Assembly (NCBI RefSeq): GCF_013523165.1
Contig: NZ_JAAMQI010000004.1
Coordinates: 124,001 to 188,000 of the forward strand
Source of the DNA: Pseudomonas entomophila
GTDB lineage: Bacteria; Pseudomonadota; Gammaproteobacteria; Pseudomonadales; Pseudomonadaceae
Direction: 5' to 3'
DNA: 64,000 nucleotides
Within the stretch, counting starts at the first letter, position 1. The number at the start of each line of letters is the position of its first letter. Below, piece after piece: positions 55,292-64,000 of this stretch. A program made the translations under genes and the position numbers. The notes under the pieces were generated by a model that saw only the letters and a list, made by a program, of their open reading frames with translations, was not told where the DNA came from and made no database searches.

Positions 55292-55439
55292 GAGGTTTCT
55301 CCGAGGGGGAGCGGCAAGCGTCAAGCGTCAAGCTGCAGGCAGAAGCAGTTGCGCGACACTCGCGAGTGAATGGGGCCATCAGTGGCGGCGGCATGACACC
55401 GCCGGCACTGTCTTGCAGCTAGCGCTGAGCCGCAGCCGT

Positions 55440-56912
55440 TCAGAACACCGACGCGTAGTCGCCCAGCTCGACCTGCACCGACTTGATGCGGGTGTACTGC
55501 GCCAGGGAACTGATGCCGTTCTCGCGGCCGACACCGGACTGCTTGTAGCCACCGACCGGCATCTCGGCCGGCGATTCACCCCAGGCGTTGATCCAGCAGA
55601 TGCCCGCCTCGAGCTTGTGGATGATGCGGTGGGCGCGGCTGAGGTCCTGGGTGCAGACACCGGCGGCCAGGCCGTAGTCGGTATCGTTGGCGCGACGGAT
55701 GACTTCGTCTTCGGTCTCGTAGCTGAGGATGCTCATGACCGGGCCGAAGATCTCTTCCTGGACGATGGTCATGTCGTCGCGGCAGTCGGTGAACACGGTC
55801 GGGGCGACGAAGGCGCCCTTGGCCAGGTCGCCCTCTTGCAGGCGCTCGCCGCCGCACAGCAGGCGAGCCCCTTGTTCCTTGCCCTTGGCGATGTAGCCCA
55901 GCACGCTTTCCATGTGGGCGAAGCTGACCAGCGGGCCGAAGTTGGTGTTCTCGTCTTCCGGGTTGCCGACGCGAATGCGCGCCACGCGCTCGAGGATCTT
56001 GGCCTCGAAGGCCTCTTTGAGCGATGCCGGGACGAACACGCGGGTACCGTTGGTGCAGACCTGGCCGGAGCTGTAGAAGTTGGCCATCATCGCGATGTCG
56101 GCGGCGCGATCCAGATCGGCGTCTTCGCAGATGATCAGCGGCGACTTGCCGCCCAGTTCCATGGTGACTTCCTTGAGCGAGGAGCTCGAGGCGCTGGCCA
56201 TGACCTTCTTGCCGGTGGTGGTGCCGCCGGTGAAGGAGATCTTCTCGATGCGAGGGTGCTCGGTCAGCAGGCCGCCCACGTCGCGACCGCTGCCGGTCAG
56301 CACGTTGAACACGCCCGCAGGCAGGCCGGCTTCGGTGTAGATCTCGGCCAGCTTGAGGGTGGTCAGCGAGGTGACTTCGCTCGGCTTGAAGATCATCGCA
56401 TTGCCGGCAGCGAGGGCCGGGGCGGATTTCCACAGGGCGATCTGGATCGGGTAGTTCCACGCGCCGATGCCGGCGGTCACGCCCAGCGGTTCGCGACGGG
56501 TGTAGACGAACGAGCTGTCACGCAGGGGGATCTGCTCGCCTTCGATGGCGGGCACCAGGCCGGCGTAGTACTCGAGCACGTCAGCGCCGGTGACGATGTC
56601 GACGTAGCGGGTTTCCGAGTAGGACTTGCCGGTGTCGAGGGTTTCCAGCATGGCCAGCTCGTCGTTGCGCTCACGCAGGAGGTCGACGGCACGGCGCAGG
56701 ATGCGCGAACGCTGCATGGCGGTCATCGCCGCCCAGACCTTCTGGCCGCGCTCGGCGCTTTCGACTGCACGTTCGACGTCAGCCTCGTTGGCCCGCTGCA
56801 CGTGAGCGAGCACTTCGCCCGTGGCCGGGTTGATGGCTTCGAAGGTGGCGTCGGTGCTGGCGTCGACATAACCGCCGTCGATGTAGAGTTTTTGCGTTCC
56901 GAAACGGGCCAT
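55440..56912 (-). CDS. betB: Betaine aldehyde dehydrogenase BetB
   Basis: Oxidises betaine aldehyde to glycine betaine with NAD(P)+. The 490 residues contain the ALDH motifs [34 protein letters not shown], catalytic Glu in [11 protein letters not shown] and catalytic Cys in [16 protein letters not shown]. Start ATG 56912 gives [13 protein letters not shown], the standard BetB beginning. It is 31 bases after betI, so one operon. Confidence 0.97.
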   Translation of the reverse strand: MARFGTQKLYIDGGYVDASTDATFEAINPATGEVLAHVQRANEADVERAVESAERGQKVWAAMTAMQRSRILRRAVDLLRERNDELAMLETLDTGKSYSETRYVDIVTGADVLEYYAGLVPAIEGEQIPLRDSSFVYTRREPLGVTAGIGAWNYPIQIALWKSAPALAAGNAMIFKPSEVTSLTTLKLAEIYTEAGLPAGVFNVLTGSGRDVGGLLTEHPRIEKISFTGGTTTGKKVMASASSSSLKEVTMELGGKSPLIICEDADLDRAADIAMMANFYSSGQVCTNGTRVFVPASLKEAFEAKILERVARIRVGNPEDENTNFGPLVSFAHMESVLGYIAKGKEQGARLLCGGERLQEGDLAKGAFVAPTVFTDCRDDMTIVQEEIFGPVMSILSYETEDEVIRRANDTDYGLAAGVCTQDLSRAHRIIHKLEAGICWINAWGESPAEMPVGGYKQSGVGRENGISSLAQYTRIKSVQVELGDYASVF

Positions 56913-56943
56913 AGTGTCCTCGCAAGTGCAATGGGGTGAATGG

Positions 56944-57609
56944 CTAGCCGCGTCGCGCGCCCGCCCATCTGGCGTTCGCGTCGCGCGGTTCTCCAGCGGC
57001 GGAGGGCATGTGGCCCGCGTCCTGCTGGGTAGCCAGTTGTAGATCCATGTATTGATAAGCGATGCGTACCGCCTGATCGGTGTCGAACGAGTCGCCCGAC
57101 AACGCACCACGCAGCCACAGTCCGTCGATCAGTGCGGCCAGGCCGCGGGCTGCGACACGTGCCTGGTCCAGCGGCAGCACGCGGCGGAACTGGCAGCACA
57201 GGTTCGAGTACAAGCGGTGATCGTTGACTCGCTGCAACCGATGCAAGGTCGGTTGGTGCATGCTCGAGGCCCAGAAGGCCAGCCAGGTCTTCATGGCAGG
57301 TCCGGTGACCTGGCTGGCGTCGAAGTTGCCTTCGATGATCACCTTCAGGTGGGCACGCGGGCTGTCGTCCGTCAACGCCCGACGGCGCTGTGCGACGCCG
57401 TGGTTGAGCATGCTCAGGATATGGCGCATGGTCGCTTCGATCAGGCCGTTCTTGTCCCGAAAGTAGTGACTGATGATGCCATTCGACACCCCGGCCAGGC
57501 GGGCGATCAGCGCGATGCTGGCGTCTCCCATGCCGACCTGATCCACCGCCGTCAAGGTGGCGTCGATCAACTGCTGGCGACGAATGGGTTGCATACCGAC
57601 CTTGGGCAT
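56944..57609 (-). CDS. betI: Choline-responsive TetR repressor BetI
   Basis: The 221-residue TetR-family protein has an N-terminal HTH ([19 protein letters not shown], then [22 protein letters not shown]) and the BetI ligand domain ([32 protein letters not shown]). It represses the bet genes and lets go when choline is present. It is about 24 residues longer than the usual ~197, owing to a C-terminal tail ending [14 protein letters not shown] 57609 follows AGGAGAA. A matching palindrome lies 70 bases upstream. Confidence 0.95.
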   Translation of the reverse strand: MPKVGMQPIRRQQLIDATLTAVDQVGMGDASIALIARLAGVSNGIISHYFRDKNGLIEATMRHILSMLNHGVAQRRRALTDDSPRAHLKVIIEGNFDASQVTGPAMKTWLAFWASSMHQPTLHRLQRVNDHRLYSNLCCQFRRVLPLDQARVAARGLAALIDGLWLRGALSGDSFDTDQAVRIAYQYMDLQLATQQDAGHMPSAAGEPRDANARWAGARRG

Positions 57610-57679
57610 CTCGTACTTCTCCTCAGGCCTGCGAGCGGGCGGCAAGCCGCTGTCTCGACGAGGACCAGTCTATTTTGTT

Positions 57680-57699
57680 TTGATTGAACGTTCAATCAA
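57680..57699. promoter_or_regulatory. BetI operator (perfect 20-bp palindrome)
   Basis: TTGATTGAACGTTCAATCAA is a perfect palindrome centred at 57689/57690, 71 bases before betI. It agrees with known BetI boxes in enterics and pseudomonads and with TetR-type operator geometry. The position suits repression of betIBA; control of the divergent betT from the same site is possible. Confidence 0.8.
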
Positions 57700-57730
57700 T
57701 AAAGAATAAGCTCTGCGACAATTTGTGCCA

Positions 57731-57744
57731 TTGACAGGTGTCAA
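57731..57744. promoter_or_regulatory. Second dyad in the betI-betT gap
   Basis: TTGACAGGTGTCAA is a perfect 6-2-6 dyad 32 bases from the BetI operator. The 422-base gap 57610-58031 otherwise has a TATAAC -10-like hexamer at 57943-57948 for betT and no gene. The TTGACA half could also be a -35 element. No regulator is assigned. Confidence 0.35.
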
Positions 57745-58031
57745 CGACGCCCGAGACGGTGCAGACGATTGCGATAAAAAGATCGTGAAAGCCTTGTGGT
57801 ACGTGGCGTTGACAGGCCCGAGCAGCAAGCGGAACACAGCATCACCTGCGGTCATCGACCGCGCGACGAAGGTTCCGAGCGCAACGGGAAGGGTCAAGGC
57901 ATCACGGCATACAGCGCAAACGCTCGATTTTCGGATCCCTTTTATAACACTTGAAGCCGTGGGGCTATTGCACCTATGGCTCGACCCCTGACTGTTAGCC
58001 TTCCCTTGCGCCTGCCCGGAGCTTTCGTGCA

Positions 58032-60035
58032 ATGAGTTCTGCCTCCCTTACCAACCCCCCCGCCGAGCGCGTGCGGGTCAACAGCGTGGTGTTCTACACC
58101 TCGGCGTTGCTGATCCTTTCACTGACCGTGCTGCTGATTGCCGTACCCGAGACTGCAGGTCGCCTGCTGGGCGTGGCCCAATCCTGGCTGACCCGCTCGT
58201 TCGGCTGGTACTACATGCTGGTGATCTGCGGTTATCTGGTGTTCGTCGTCGCTCTGGCGTTCTCCGATTTCGGCAAACTCAAGCTCGGTGGCAAGGACGA
58301 TCACCCGGACTTCAGCTACGGCGCCTGGGCCGGCATGCTGTTCTCATCGGGCATCGGCATCTCGCTGTTGTATTTCGGCGCCTCCGAACCACTGGACCAC
58401 TACCTCAACCCGCCCGAAGGCACGCCAGGCAGCCTGGAAGCCGCGCGTCAGGGCCTGCAGCTGACCTTCCTGCACTGGGGGCTGCATGGCTGGGCCATCT
58501 ATGCGTTGGTGGGGCTGGCCGTGGGGTACTTCGCCTACCGCCACAACCAGCCCCTGGCCTTGCGCTCGGCCCTGTTCCCCCTGTTCGGTGAACGCTGGGT
58601 CAAGGGCGGGGCAGGGCATGCCGTGGACATCTTCGGCATGTTCGTGACCCTGTTGGGCCTGGTGACCAACCTGGGCATCGGCTCGATGCAGGTGGCCTCG
58701 GGGCTGGAGTACCTGTTCGGCATGGACCACAGCAAGACCAACCTGCTGGTGGTCATCCTGGTGATGAGCGGCGTGGCGACCCTCGCTGCGGTGTCCGGCG
58801 TGGAAAACGGCATCCGTCGCCTGTCCAACCTGAACATCGTGCTGTTCAGTGGCCTGTTGCTGTTCGTGCTGATGAGCGGCCAGACCCTTCACCTGCTCAA
58901 TGGCTTCGTGCAGAACCTTGGCGACTACCTCAACGGCTTCGTGCTCAAGACCTTCGACCTCTATGCCTATCAGCCCGACGGTGCCAAGTCCGAACGCTGG
59001 CTGGGCCTGTGGACCGTGTTCTACTGGGCCTGGTGGATTTCCTGGGGCCCGTTCGTGGGCATGTTCATCGCACGGATCTCCAAGGGCCGTACCGTGCGCG
59101 AGCTGGTCGCCGGCGTCCTGCTGATTCCGTTGGGGTTCACCCTGGCCTGGCTGTCGATCTTCGGCAACACCGCGTTGGACCTGGTGATCAACCAGGGGGC
59201 GGTGGAGCTGGGCAAGACCGCGGTCGAACAGCCATCGATGTCGATCTACCACCTGCTGGAGTACTTTCCGGCCGCACGCATCGTCGTGGGCGTGGCGGTG
59301 TTCGTCGGCTTCGTGCTGTTCCTGACCCCGGCCGACTCGGGTGCGGTGATGATGGCCAACCTGTCTTGCAAGGGCGGCCACGTCGATGAAGACGCGCCCA
59401 ACTGGCTGCGGATCTTCTGGTCGGTGGTCATCACGCTGGTCACCATCGGCTTGTTGTTCGCTGGCAACTTCGAAGCGATGCAGACCATGGTGGTGCTGGC
59501 CGGGCTGCCGTTCTCGGTGGTCCTGGTGCTGTTCATGTTCGGTCTGTACAAGGCCATGAAGCAGGACGTGCAGATCGAGCAGGAGCGCGCCGAACTGGCT
59601 GCACGGGGTCGTCGCGGTTTCAGCGAGCGCCTCACGCAGTTGGACCTGCAGCCCACGCAGGCGGTGGTTCAGCGCTTCATGGACAAGCACGTCAGCCCAG
59701 CCCTGAAGGAGGCGGCCGTGCAACTGGGTGCGCTTGGCTATGCAGTGGAGAGCCGGTTGGGCAGCGCCCGCGCGCTGATGGGGTTGCGGGTGATGATGGA
59801 TGAGGGGAACCCCTTCGTCTACGAAGTGAGCCTGGACGGCTACCAGGCGCCTGTCGGCGACACCCCGCCTGACGCCGAACCCGAGGTTCGCCAGCGCTTC
59901 TACCGTGCCGAGGTCTACCTGCACGACGGTAGCCAGGAGTACGACCTCATGGGCTTTACCGGTGAGCAGATCACGCGCGATGTGCTCGACCAGTTCGAAA
60001 GCCATCGGCAGGTCCTGGGGCGCGTCTACAGCTGA
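58032..60035 (+). CDS. betT: High-affinity choline transporter BetT (BCCT family)
   Basis: A 667-residue, 12-TM BCCT symporter importing choline with protons or Na+. It has the family's conserved segment YWAWWISWGPFVGMFIARISKGR near residues 332-355 and an aromatic-rich TM4 region. The C-terminal cytoplasmic domain is long (about 515-667), as in osmotically activated BetT proteins. Divergent from betIBA and with them completes choline uptake and conversion to glycine betaine. Confidence 0.94.
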   Translation: MSSASLTNPPAERVRVNSVVFYTSALLILSLTVLLIAVPETAGRLLGVAQSWLTRSFGWYYMLVICGYLVFVVALAFSDFGKLKLGGKDDHPDFSYGAWAGMLFSSGIGISLLYFGASEPLDHYLNPPEGTPGSLEAARQGLQLTFLHWGLHGWAIYALVGLAVGYFAYRHNQPLALRSALFPLFGERWVKGGAGHAVDIFGMFVTLLGLVTNLGIGSMQVASGLEYLFGMDHSKTNLLVVILVMSGVATLAAVSGVENGIRRLSNLNIVLFSGLLLFVLMSGQTLHLLNGFVQNLGDYLNGFVLKTFDLYAYQPDGAKSERWLGLWTVFYWAWWISWGPFVGMFIARISKGRTVRELVAGVLLIPLGFTLAWLSIFGNTALDLVINQGAVELGKTAVEQPSMSIYHLLEYFPAARIVVGVAVFVGFVLFLTPADSGAVMMANLSCKGGHVDEDAPNWLRIFWSVVITLVTIGLLFAGNFEAMQTMVVLAGLPFSVVLVLFMFGLYKAMKQDVQIEQERAELAARGRRGFSERLTQLDLQPTQAVVQRFMDKHVSPALKEAAVQLGALGYAVESRLGSARALMGLRVMMDEGNPFVYEVSLDGYQAPVGDTPPDAEPEVRQRFYRAEVYLHDGSQEYDLMGFTGEQITRDVLDQFESHRQVLGRVYS

Positions 60036-60040
60036 CGCCA

Positions 60041-60074
60041 CCTGAACGCCCGCTCTGGCGAGAGGGCGTTCAGG
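60041..60074 (+). terminator. Hairpin after betT
   Basis: CCTGAACGCCC (60041-60051) pairs with GGGCGTTCAGG (60064-60074), six bases past the betT stop, over a 12-base loop. The following bases are CCGTGCCGG, so there is no T tract; position supports termination. Confidence 0.6.
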
Positions 60075-60174
60075 CCGTGCCGGTCGCTTCCAGGCATCGG
60101 TCACGCCTTATGTACCACCGCCGCGTCAGGTGCGCTTCGTAGCGTGTGCCGCTTCTACCCAAGGAGCCGCACAC

Positions 60175-63100
60175 ATGACCAACCGACCAGACGTCGTTCC
60201 CGATTACCAGCGTGCCGTCGCCGCCGAGTTCGCCGCACGGCCTACCCTGCGCCAGCTCATCGCGCGACAGGCGCTGGCCGTGCTCAGCGAAGCCCACACC
60301 TCGGTGGCCGCTGCAGGCCTGCCGGATGCCGAACCGCTCGTGCTGCTGATCCCCCAGCCGCATCAGTGGTCTCGCGCGTCACTGGTGGACACGTTGCTCG
60401 AGGCGTTGTTGCAGGGCGTCCCCCTGGAGCGTCTCGGTGAGCGCGACGGGGAGTTCCTGATAACGTCGAGCCCCGACTACCCATTGCGCGATCACCAAGG
60501 CCAGGCGCTCGAGGGCGCGACGTCCATCCGCGGGCAGATGGGTGCCCTCGACGAGGCCGTGCAGGCACTCATCGAAACCTTCTGCCAGGCGCAGCGCGAC
60601 TATTGGGCGGCGCCAGGCAGCCTGGGGGCCAGCCGCGACCAGTGGTTGCAATTGACGCTCAAGTCGGCCCTGTTGCAGAACCTGCCCTTGCACGGCCTGG
60701 ATGCACGGCAGGCGGCCTGCGTGCGTGGCGTGCTCCGAGGGGGCACTGGGCGCCCGACCGTCTTCGCCATCGAGGTCGAACTTCAGGACGCGGGAACGTC
60801 TCGACGTGTGGCCCTGCCCAACCTGCTGATCAGCGGCGAGTATGACGAACGTCAGGTACTGCTGTGGTGCGCGCCCTCCAGTACGGTGCAGGCCTTCGAT
60901 TCGTTCGATGCATTCGTGCAGCGGCTGCACGAGGAGCTGGCCGAGCCCTATCGGTTCGACACGCTGACCTGGCATCGATACGTACTCGAGGGCAATGTCT
61001 TCGCACAACAGACCGCCCTCATGCTCGACAGCCTGCTGCAAGCGGCACGCAGCGTGTGGTACTGGCAGAGTGCCGATCTGCCAGCCCTGGAGGCGCTTTT
61101 CGCTCAGCTGACCGATCCGGCGGCGTTTTTCATCAGCGGTTACCAGGTCGCGTCGTCGTCTGACATGACCCTGCCGCCTGGCTTGCGAGCCGTGACGGAT
61201 GCGGAGGGGTTCCTCTGTCAGGATGCGTTGTTCGAACTGGCGTTGGCGCAGGCCGAATCGCTGGGCACGACGTCCCGCGATCAGCTTCAGGACCTGCGTG
61301 AATACACGCGCCAGGCACTGCGTGAGGCGCTGCTCGGCGACCACCCCGATGACGCCAACTATTTCCCGGACGACCTGGTCCTGACCCTGAGCCTTGCACG
61401 GGGCACGCCAGGCGGGGCGGCCACAGGGCCTGGCGACAGCGCCGTCGACACGTTCGAGATGACCCTGACCGACTACGCCATCGGCGACCTTGGAGACGCA
61501 CGGGACGCCACGCTCAGTGCAGTCGCTCACCGGAATGGTCAATTGATCATGCCCTGGCTGACCCTCGACTACCTCGACGCCCTGGTCAGTCGTGTAGACG
61601 TCGGCCGTCGTTACCCCGCCCATGTGGCACGCTTCATGGACGCGCCTGCGGGCAAGCCGGAACGCATTGCGTGTTTCGCCAGGGAATGGCGCAGTGCGCT
61701 GCTGTTCAGTGCCCTGCAAGGCAAGCTGGCGGGAACGCTCGACGCGGCGGCCTTGCAGTGCGTGACCGACTACTGCCGCGGCTGGCTCGACCCTGAGCTG
61801 CCGAGGATGGCGCTAATGCCGCTGGCGTTCAAGGCCGGTGAAGAGGACGACGGCGTCGATGTGGTGCGTGGCATGTACGTGCTGTTTTGCGCCGAGCCGA
61901 CGTACGTGCTGCTGTACCGGCCGCTCTACGAGAATGCACCGCTCATGGTCTTCGAGACCTTCGACGCCCTCATGTCCGCGATCGCGCGCGAAGGCGCATT
62001 GCAGACCAGTGTGCTGGACTGGCTTCCCGACCAGGCCCGGCGTGTCTACGACAATGGGGGGTTTCTCGAGCCTCATCGGTTGACACCGATCCTCGACGAG
62101 GCAGGTTTTCTGCTGCCCGTGAAGCCTGCCGTCCTGCACAAACGCCTGTGGCGACAAGACGTCGACACGCGGCTGTACGAAGCCAACCGTGATCTGCTGG
62201 TGGCGCTGGCTGACCGCCGGTCGTGGTCCACTGCGGAGAAGCACTGGGCTTCGCTGGTCAGAGGGGCATGGTTGCTGTTCGATACAGTCAGCCTGGTCGT
62301 GCGCGGTCCGGTGGCGACCGTAGCCTGGCTGGCGCAAGGCATAGCGGCCTTGGGCCAGGACCTGCCGGTGCTGGCGCACGGCACGGGCGCGCAGCGCGTG
62401 GCAGCGATCGTCGACCTGATCGTCAACCTGGGCCTGGCAGTGGCTCACCTGAAGCTCCCTCGTGAGACACCGGTCCTTGCGCAGCCCGTGCTGGCAGCGA
62501 GCACCGGCAGGCTGGCCAGGCCCGAGGTCAGCGTTCCGCAGCGTACGGCCCTCGTACGGGCAGGGCACCTCGATGCGCCGTACGCCTTGGCGGCAAGGGG
62601 GGAGGCGAGCGTGGATTTCTCATGGCGTGGCGCACACGGCTTCAACGTCCTGACGCCGACCCAGCGTGCACGGCTCAGGGCCATGCGCTCGTCCGTCGAT
62701 CTGCGCGATGCGCCTGAGCAGGCAGGCCTGTACAGGGTCGGTGATCGACACTACGTCTCGATGAGGGGCGATGCGTACGAGGTCCAGGTGTCTCAGGAGG
62801 GGGTGCGCATCCTCGATACGCAGGGAGAGAAAGGGCCTTGGCTGCAGCGAACCGAGGGTGTCTGGCGCGTCGATTCGGCGCTGGCGCTGCGCGGTGGCAT
62901 GCCCAAGAGCCGTGTCGAACTCAGGCGTGAGCAGAATCGAGCCCGCTTGATGGCGCTCCAGGAACAGGAGAACACACTGACAACGCAGCGCAATGCACAG
63001 GCCAAGGTGTTCGAGGCGCACCGGCGCCTGTTGTTGGAGAAGGAAGATAGCATCGGCGAATTGGAGGCGATAGCGCATCCGGATGAGCTTCAGGCACGCG

Positions 63101-64000
63101 AGCTGGCGTTGCTCAAGGACCTGCGCCAGCGGATCCGAGAAACCGTGACGTACGACATGAAAGCGTTGGTCGACCTCGACGTGAAGAACGATCAGGTGGC
63201 AGGCGAGATCTTCGACCTCAGGCATGTCGACGCTTCCCTGGAGGAAGCCATCGCCCTGCATCGCAGGGCAGTACGCCAGGAATTGATCGGTAACTGCAAG
63301 CTGCTCTATAACGAACTGGCGTCGCTCATCAATGAGGCGGGTGCGCAGACCCTGAGCGATACCATCGCGATCCTGCCTGAGGAGGCGTCGGAGATCGAGC
63401 AATACAGGCGTTTCCGTACGACGCTGGAAAAGGTCGTGAAATGGGAGGCGGATGCAATCAGCGTTTCCCAGCACTTCGATCGTCTGCTGGAGGCGACGCT
63501 CAATGACCCGACCATCAGCTTCAAGGACCCTGATACCGGCGTCAAACTGGACAAGACCGTCTACCTGAGCGGGGTCATCGAACAGCGCAAGGTCAATGCC
63601 GTGGACTTGGAAGTTCGTCTACTGCTGGATCTGGGCGAACTGAGTCTCGATCGTCTGGCGGGAGGCGATGAGCAGACGCTTAAAGCCTTCCAGGCCTATC
63701 TGACTGGCGAATCGCTGCAAAGCGCCGCTGCCGCGCATGGGGATCTAAGCCAGAGTGAATTGAGCGTGGAAGAGCGTATCAGCGTATTGACCAGCGTCGT
63801 GGAGGCCTATGAAGAGGCGGCTGCTTCGGCAGATTACCTGCGCAGTATCTCCACCACGGTGGTACGCCTTGAAACGCTCGAGGAGTACCGCACCGTGCTG
63901 AACCGGCTCAAGGAGCAGGCCGAGCATGAGTTGGCACAGGCCGTGCGCGAGAAGGAACTCGCTTTGCCTCGCACCCGTCAGCCCAGGGTGTATGCCAGCC
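60175..64000 (+). CDS. Very large toxin-like protein (dermonecrotic/DUF6543-type N-terminus), 3' end beyond window
   Basis: The frame from ATG 60175 (AAGGAG 8 bases upstream) stays open for 1275 codons to the window edge. There is no signal peptide. Residues 1-650 resemble the N-terminal part of large Pseudomonas dermonecrotic-toxin-like/NEL-ligase-like proteins: YRFDTLTWHRYVLEGNVFAQQTALML, then a YVLLYRPLYENAPLMVFETFDALMSAI, LDWLPDQARRVYDNGGFLEPH block. Residues ~699-760 are hydrophobic/amphipathic. From 909 to the edge the chain is charged and helical, a probable long coiled coil. Family assignment is by recollection of pattern only; catalytic C-terminal domain not visible. Confidence 0.7.
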   Translation, partial: MTNRPDVVPDYQRAVAAEFAARPTLRQLIARQALAVLSEAHTSVAAAGLPDAEPLVLLIPQPHQWSRASLVDTLLEALLQGVPLERLGERDGEFLITSSPDYPLRDHQGQALEGATSIRGQMGALDEAVQALIETFCQAQRDYWAAPGSLGASRDQWLQLTLKSALLQNLPLHGLDARQAACVRGVLRGGTGRPTVFAIEVELQDAGTSRRVALPNLLISGEYDERQVLLWCAPSSTVQAFDSFDAFVQRLHEELAEPYRFDTLTWHRYVLEGNVFAQQTALMLDSLLQAARSVWYWQSADLPALEALFAQLTDPAAFFISGYQVASSSDMTLPPGLRAVTDAEGFLCQDALFELALAQAESLGTTSRDQLQDLREYTRQALREALLGDHPDDANYFPDDLVLTLSLARGTPGGAATGPGDSAVDTFEMTLTDYAIGDLGDARDATLSAVAHRNGQLIMPWLTLDYLDALVSRVDVGRRYPAHVARFMDAPAGKPERIACFAREWRSALLFSALQGKLAGTLDAAALQCVTDYCRGWLDPELPRMALMPLAFKAGEEDDGVDVVRGMYVLFCAEPTYVLLYRPLYENAPLMVFETFDALMSAIAREGALQTSVLDWLPDQARRVYDNGGFLEPHRLTPILDEAGFLLPVKPAVLHKRLWRQDVDTRLYEANRDLLVALADRRSWSTAEKHWASLVRGAWLLFDTVSLVVRGPVATVAWLAQGIAALGQDLPVLAHGTGAQRVAAIVDLIVNLGLAVAHLKLPRETPVLAQPVLAASTGRLARPEVSVPQRTALVRAGHLDAPYALAARGEASVDFSWRGAHGFNVLTPTQRARLRAMRSSVDLRDAPEQAGLYRVGDRHYVSMRGDAYEVQVSQEGVRILDTQGEKGPWLQRTEGVWRVDSALALRGGMPKSRVELRREQNRARLMALQEQENTLTTQRNAQAKVFEAHRRLLLEKEDSIGELEAIAHPDELQARELALLKDLRQRIRETVTYDMKALVDLDVKNDQVAGEIFDLRHVDASLEEAIALHRRAVRQELIGNCKLLYNELASLINEAGAQTLSDTIAILPEEASEIEQYRRFRTTLEKVVKWEADAISVSQHFDRLLEATLNDPTISFKDPDTGVKLDKTVYLSGVIEQRKVNAVDLEVRLLLDLGELSLDRLAGGDEQTLKAFQAYLTGESLQSAAAAHGDLSQSELSVEERISVLTSVVEAYEEAAASADYLRSISTTVVRLETLEEYRTVLNRLKEQAEHELAQAVREKELALPRTRQPRVYAS

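Noticed and set aside
57670..58032. A 120-residue open frame on the minus strand in the betI-betT gap.
   Set aside because: It covers the BetI operator and both promoter areas and shows no domain or RBS.

Overview
The window is a gene-dense, GC-rich gammaproteobacterial chromosome segment. Gene content, gene order (ftsY-ftsE-ftsX-rpoH, metW-metX, pilMNOPQ-aroK-aroB-damX-gltB-gltD-hemE, betT/betI-betB-betA) and the interspersed REP motif with core GCGGGCAAGCCCGCTCCCAC point to Pseudomonas, most likely the P. putida group. That assignment rests on recognised protein families and on remembered synteny, not on a database search. I saw no tRNA, rRNA, CRISPR array, insertion sequence or prophage gene.

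Layout. 1-6.1 kb: two M16 peptidase genes (the second cut by the window edge) face away from ftsY-ftsE-ftsX and rpoH; a bipartite inverted repeat lies in the rpoH leader. 6.2-16.8 kb: housekeeping genes, namely mtgA, a DUF423 protein, thiS-thiG-trmB, a DUF3392 protein, hemW-rdgB-metW-metX, yggT-proC-yggS, and a pilT-like ATPase. 16.9-25.7 kb: a C40 peptidase, a TM2 protein, a SPOR protein with argS, priA, rpmE with a secreted nuclease gene, and a malic enzyme. 25.8-43 kb: ponA is divergent from a compact type IV pilus assembly set (pilM, pilN, a PilO-PilP fusion, a short pilQ), followed by aroK, aroB, a DamX-like ATPase/SPOR gene, gltB, gltD and hemE. 43-47.8 kb: a CarO/YgiW-like OB-fold protein, a divergent MFS transporter/LysR pair with a clear LysR-type box, a broken HigA-type antitoxin gene and selO. 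47.8-60 kb: an osmotic-stress block consisting of an MscK-like channel, a CPA1 K+/H+ antiporter, and the choline-to-glycine-betaine genes betA, betB, betI and betT with a perfect BetI-type operator. 60.2-64 kb: the first 1275 codons of a very large toxin-like protein that runs off the window.

Much of the content is cell-envelope and division machinery (FtsEX, MtgA, PBP1A, two SPOR proteins, C40 peptidase) plus amino-acid and cofactor synthesis (MetXW, ProC, AroKB, GltBD, ThiSG, HemE, HemW). The accessory or less explained items are the giant toxin-like gene at the right edge, the antitoxin remnant, the reduced pilus cluster, several structured leaders, and the REP clusters. Many genes start with GTG or TTG (selO, the antiporter, ponA, aroK, the pilOP fusion, the SPOR gene, the MFS gene), so N-termini there were placed by Shine-Dalgarno position and family alignment.
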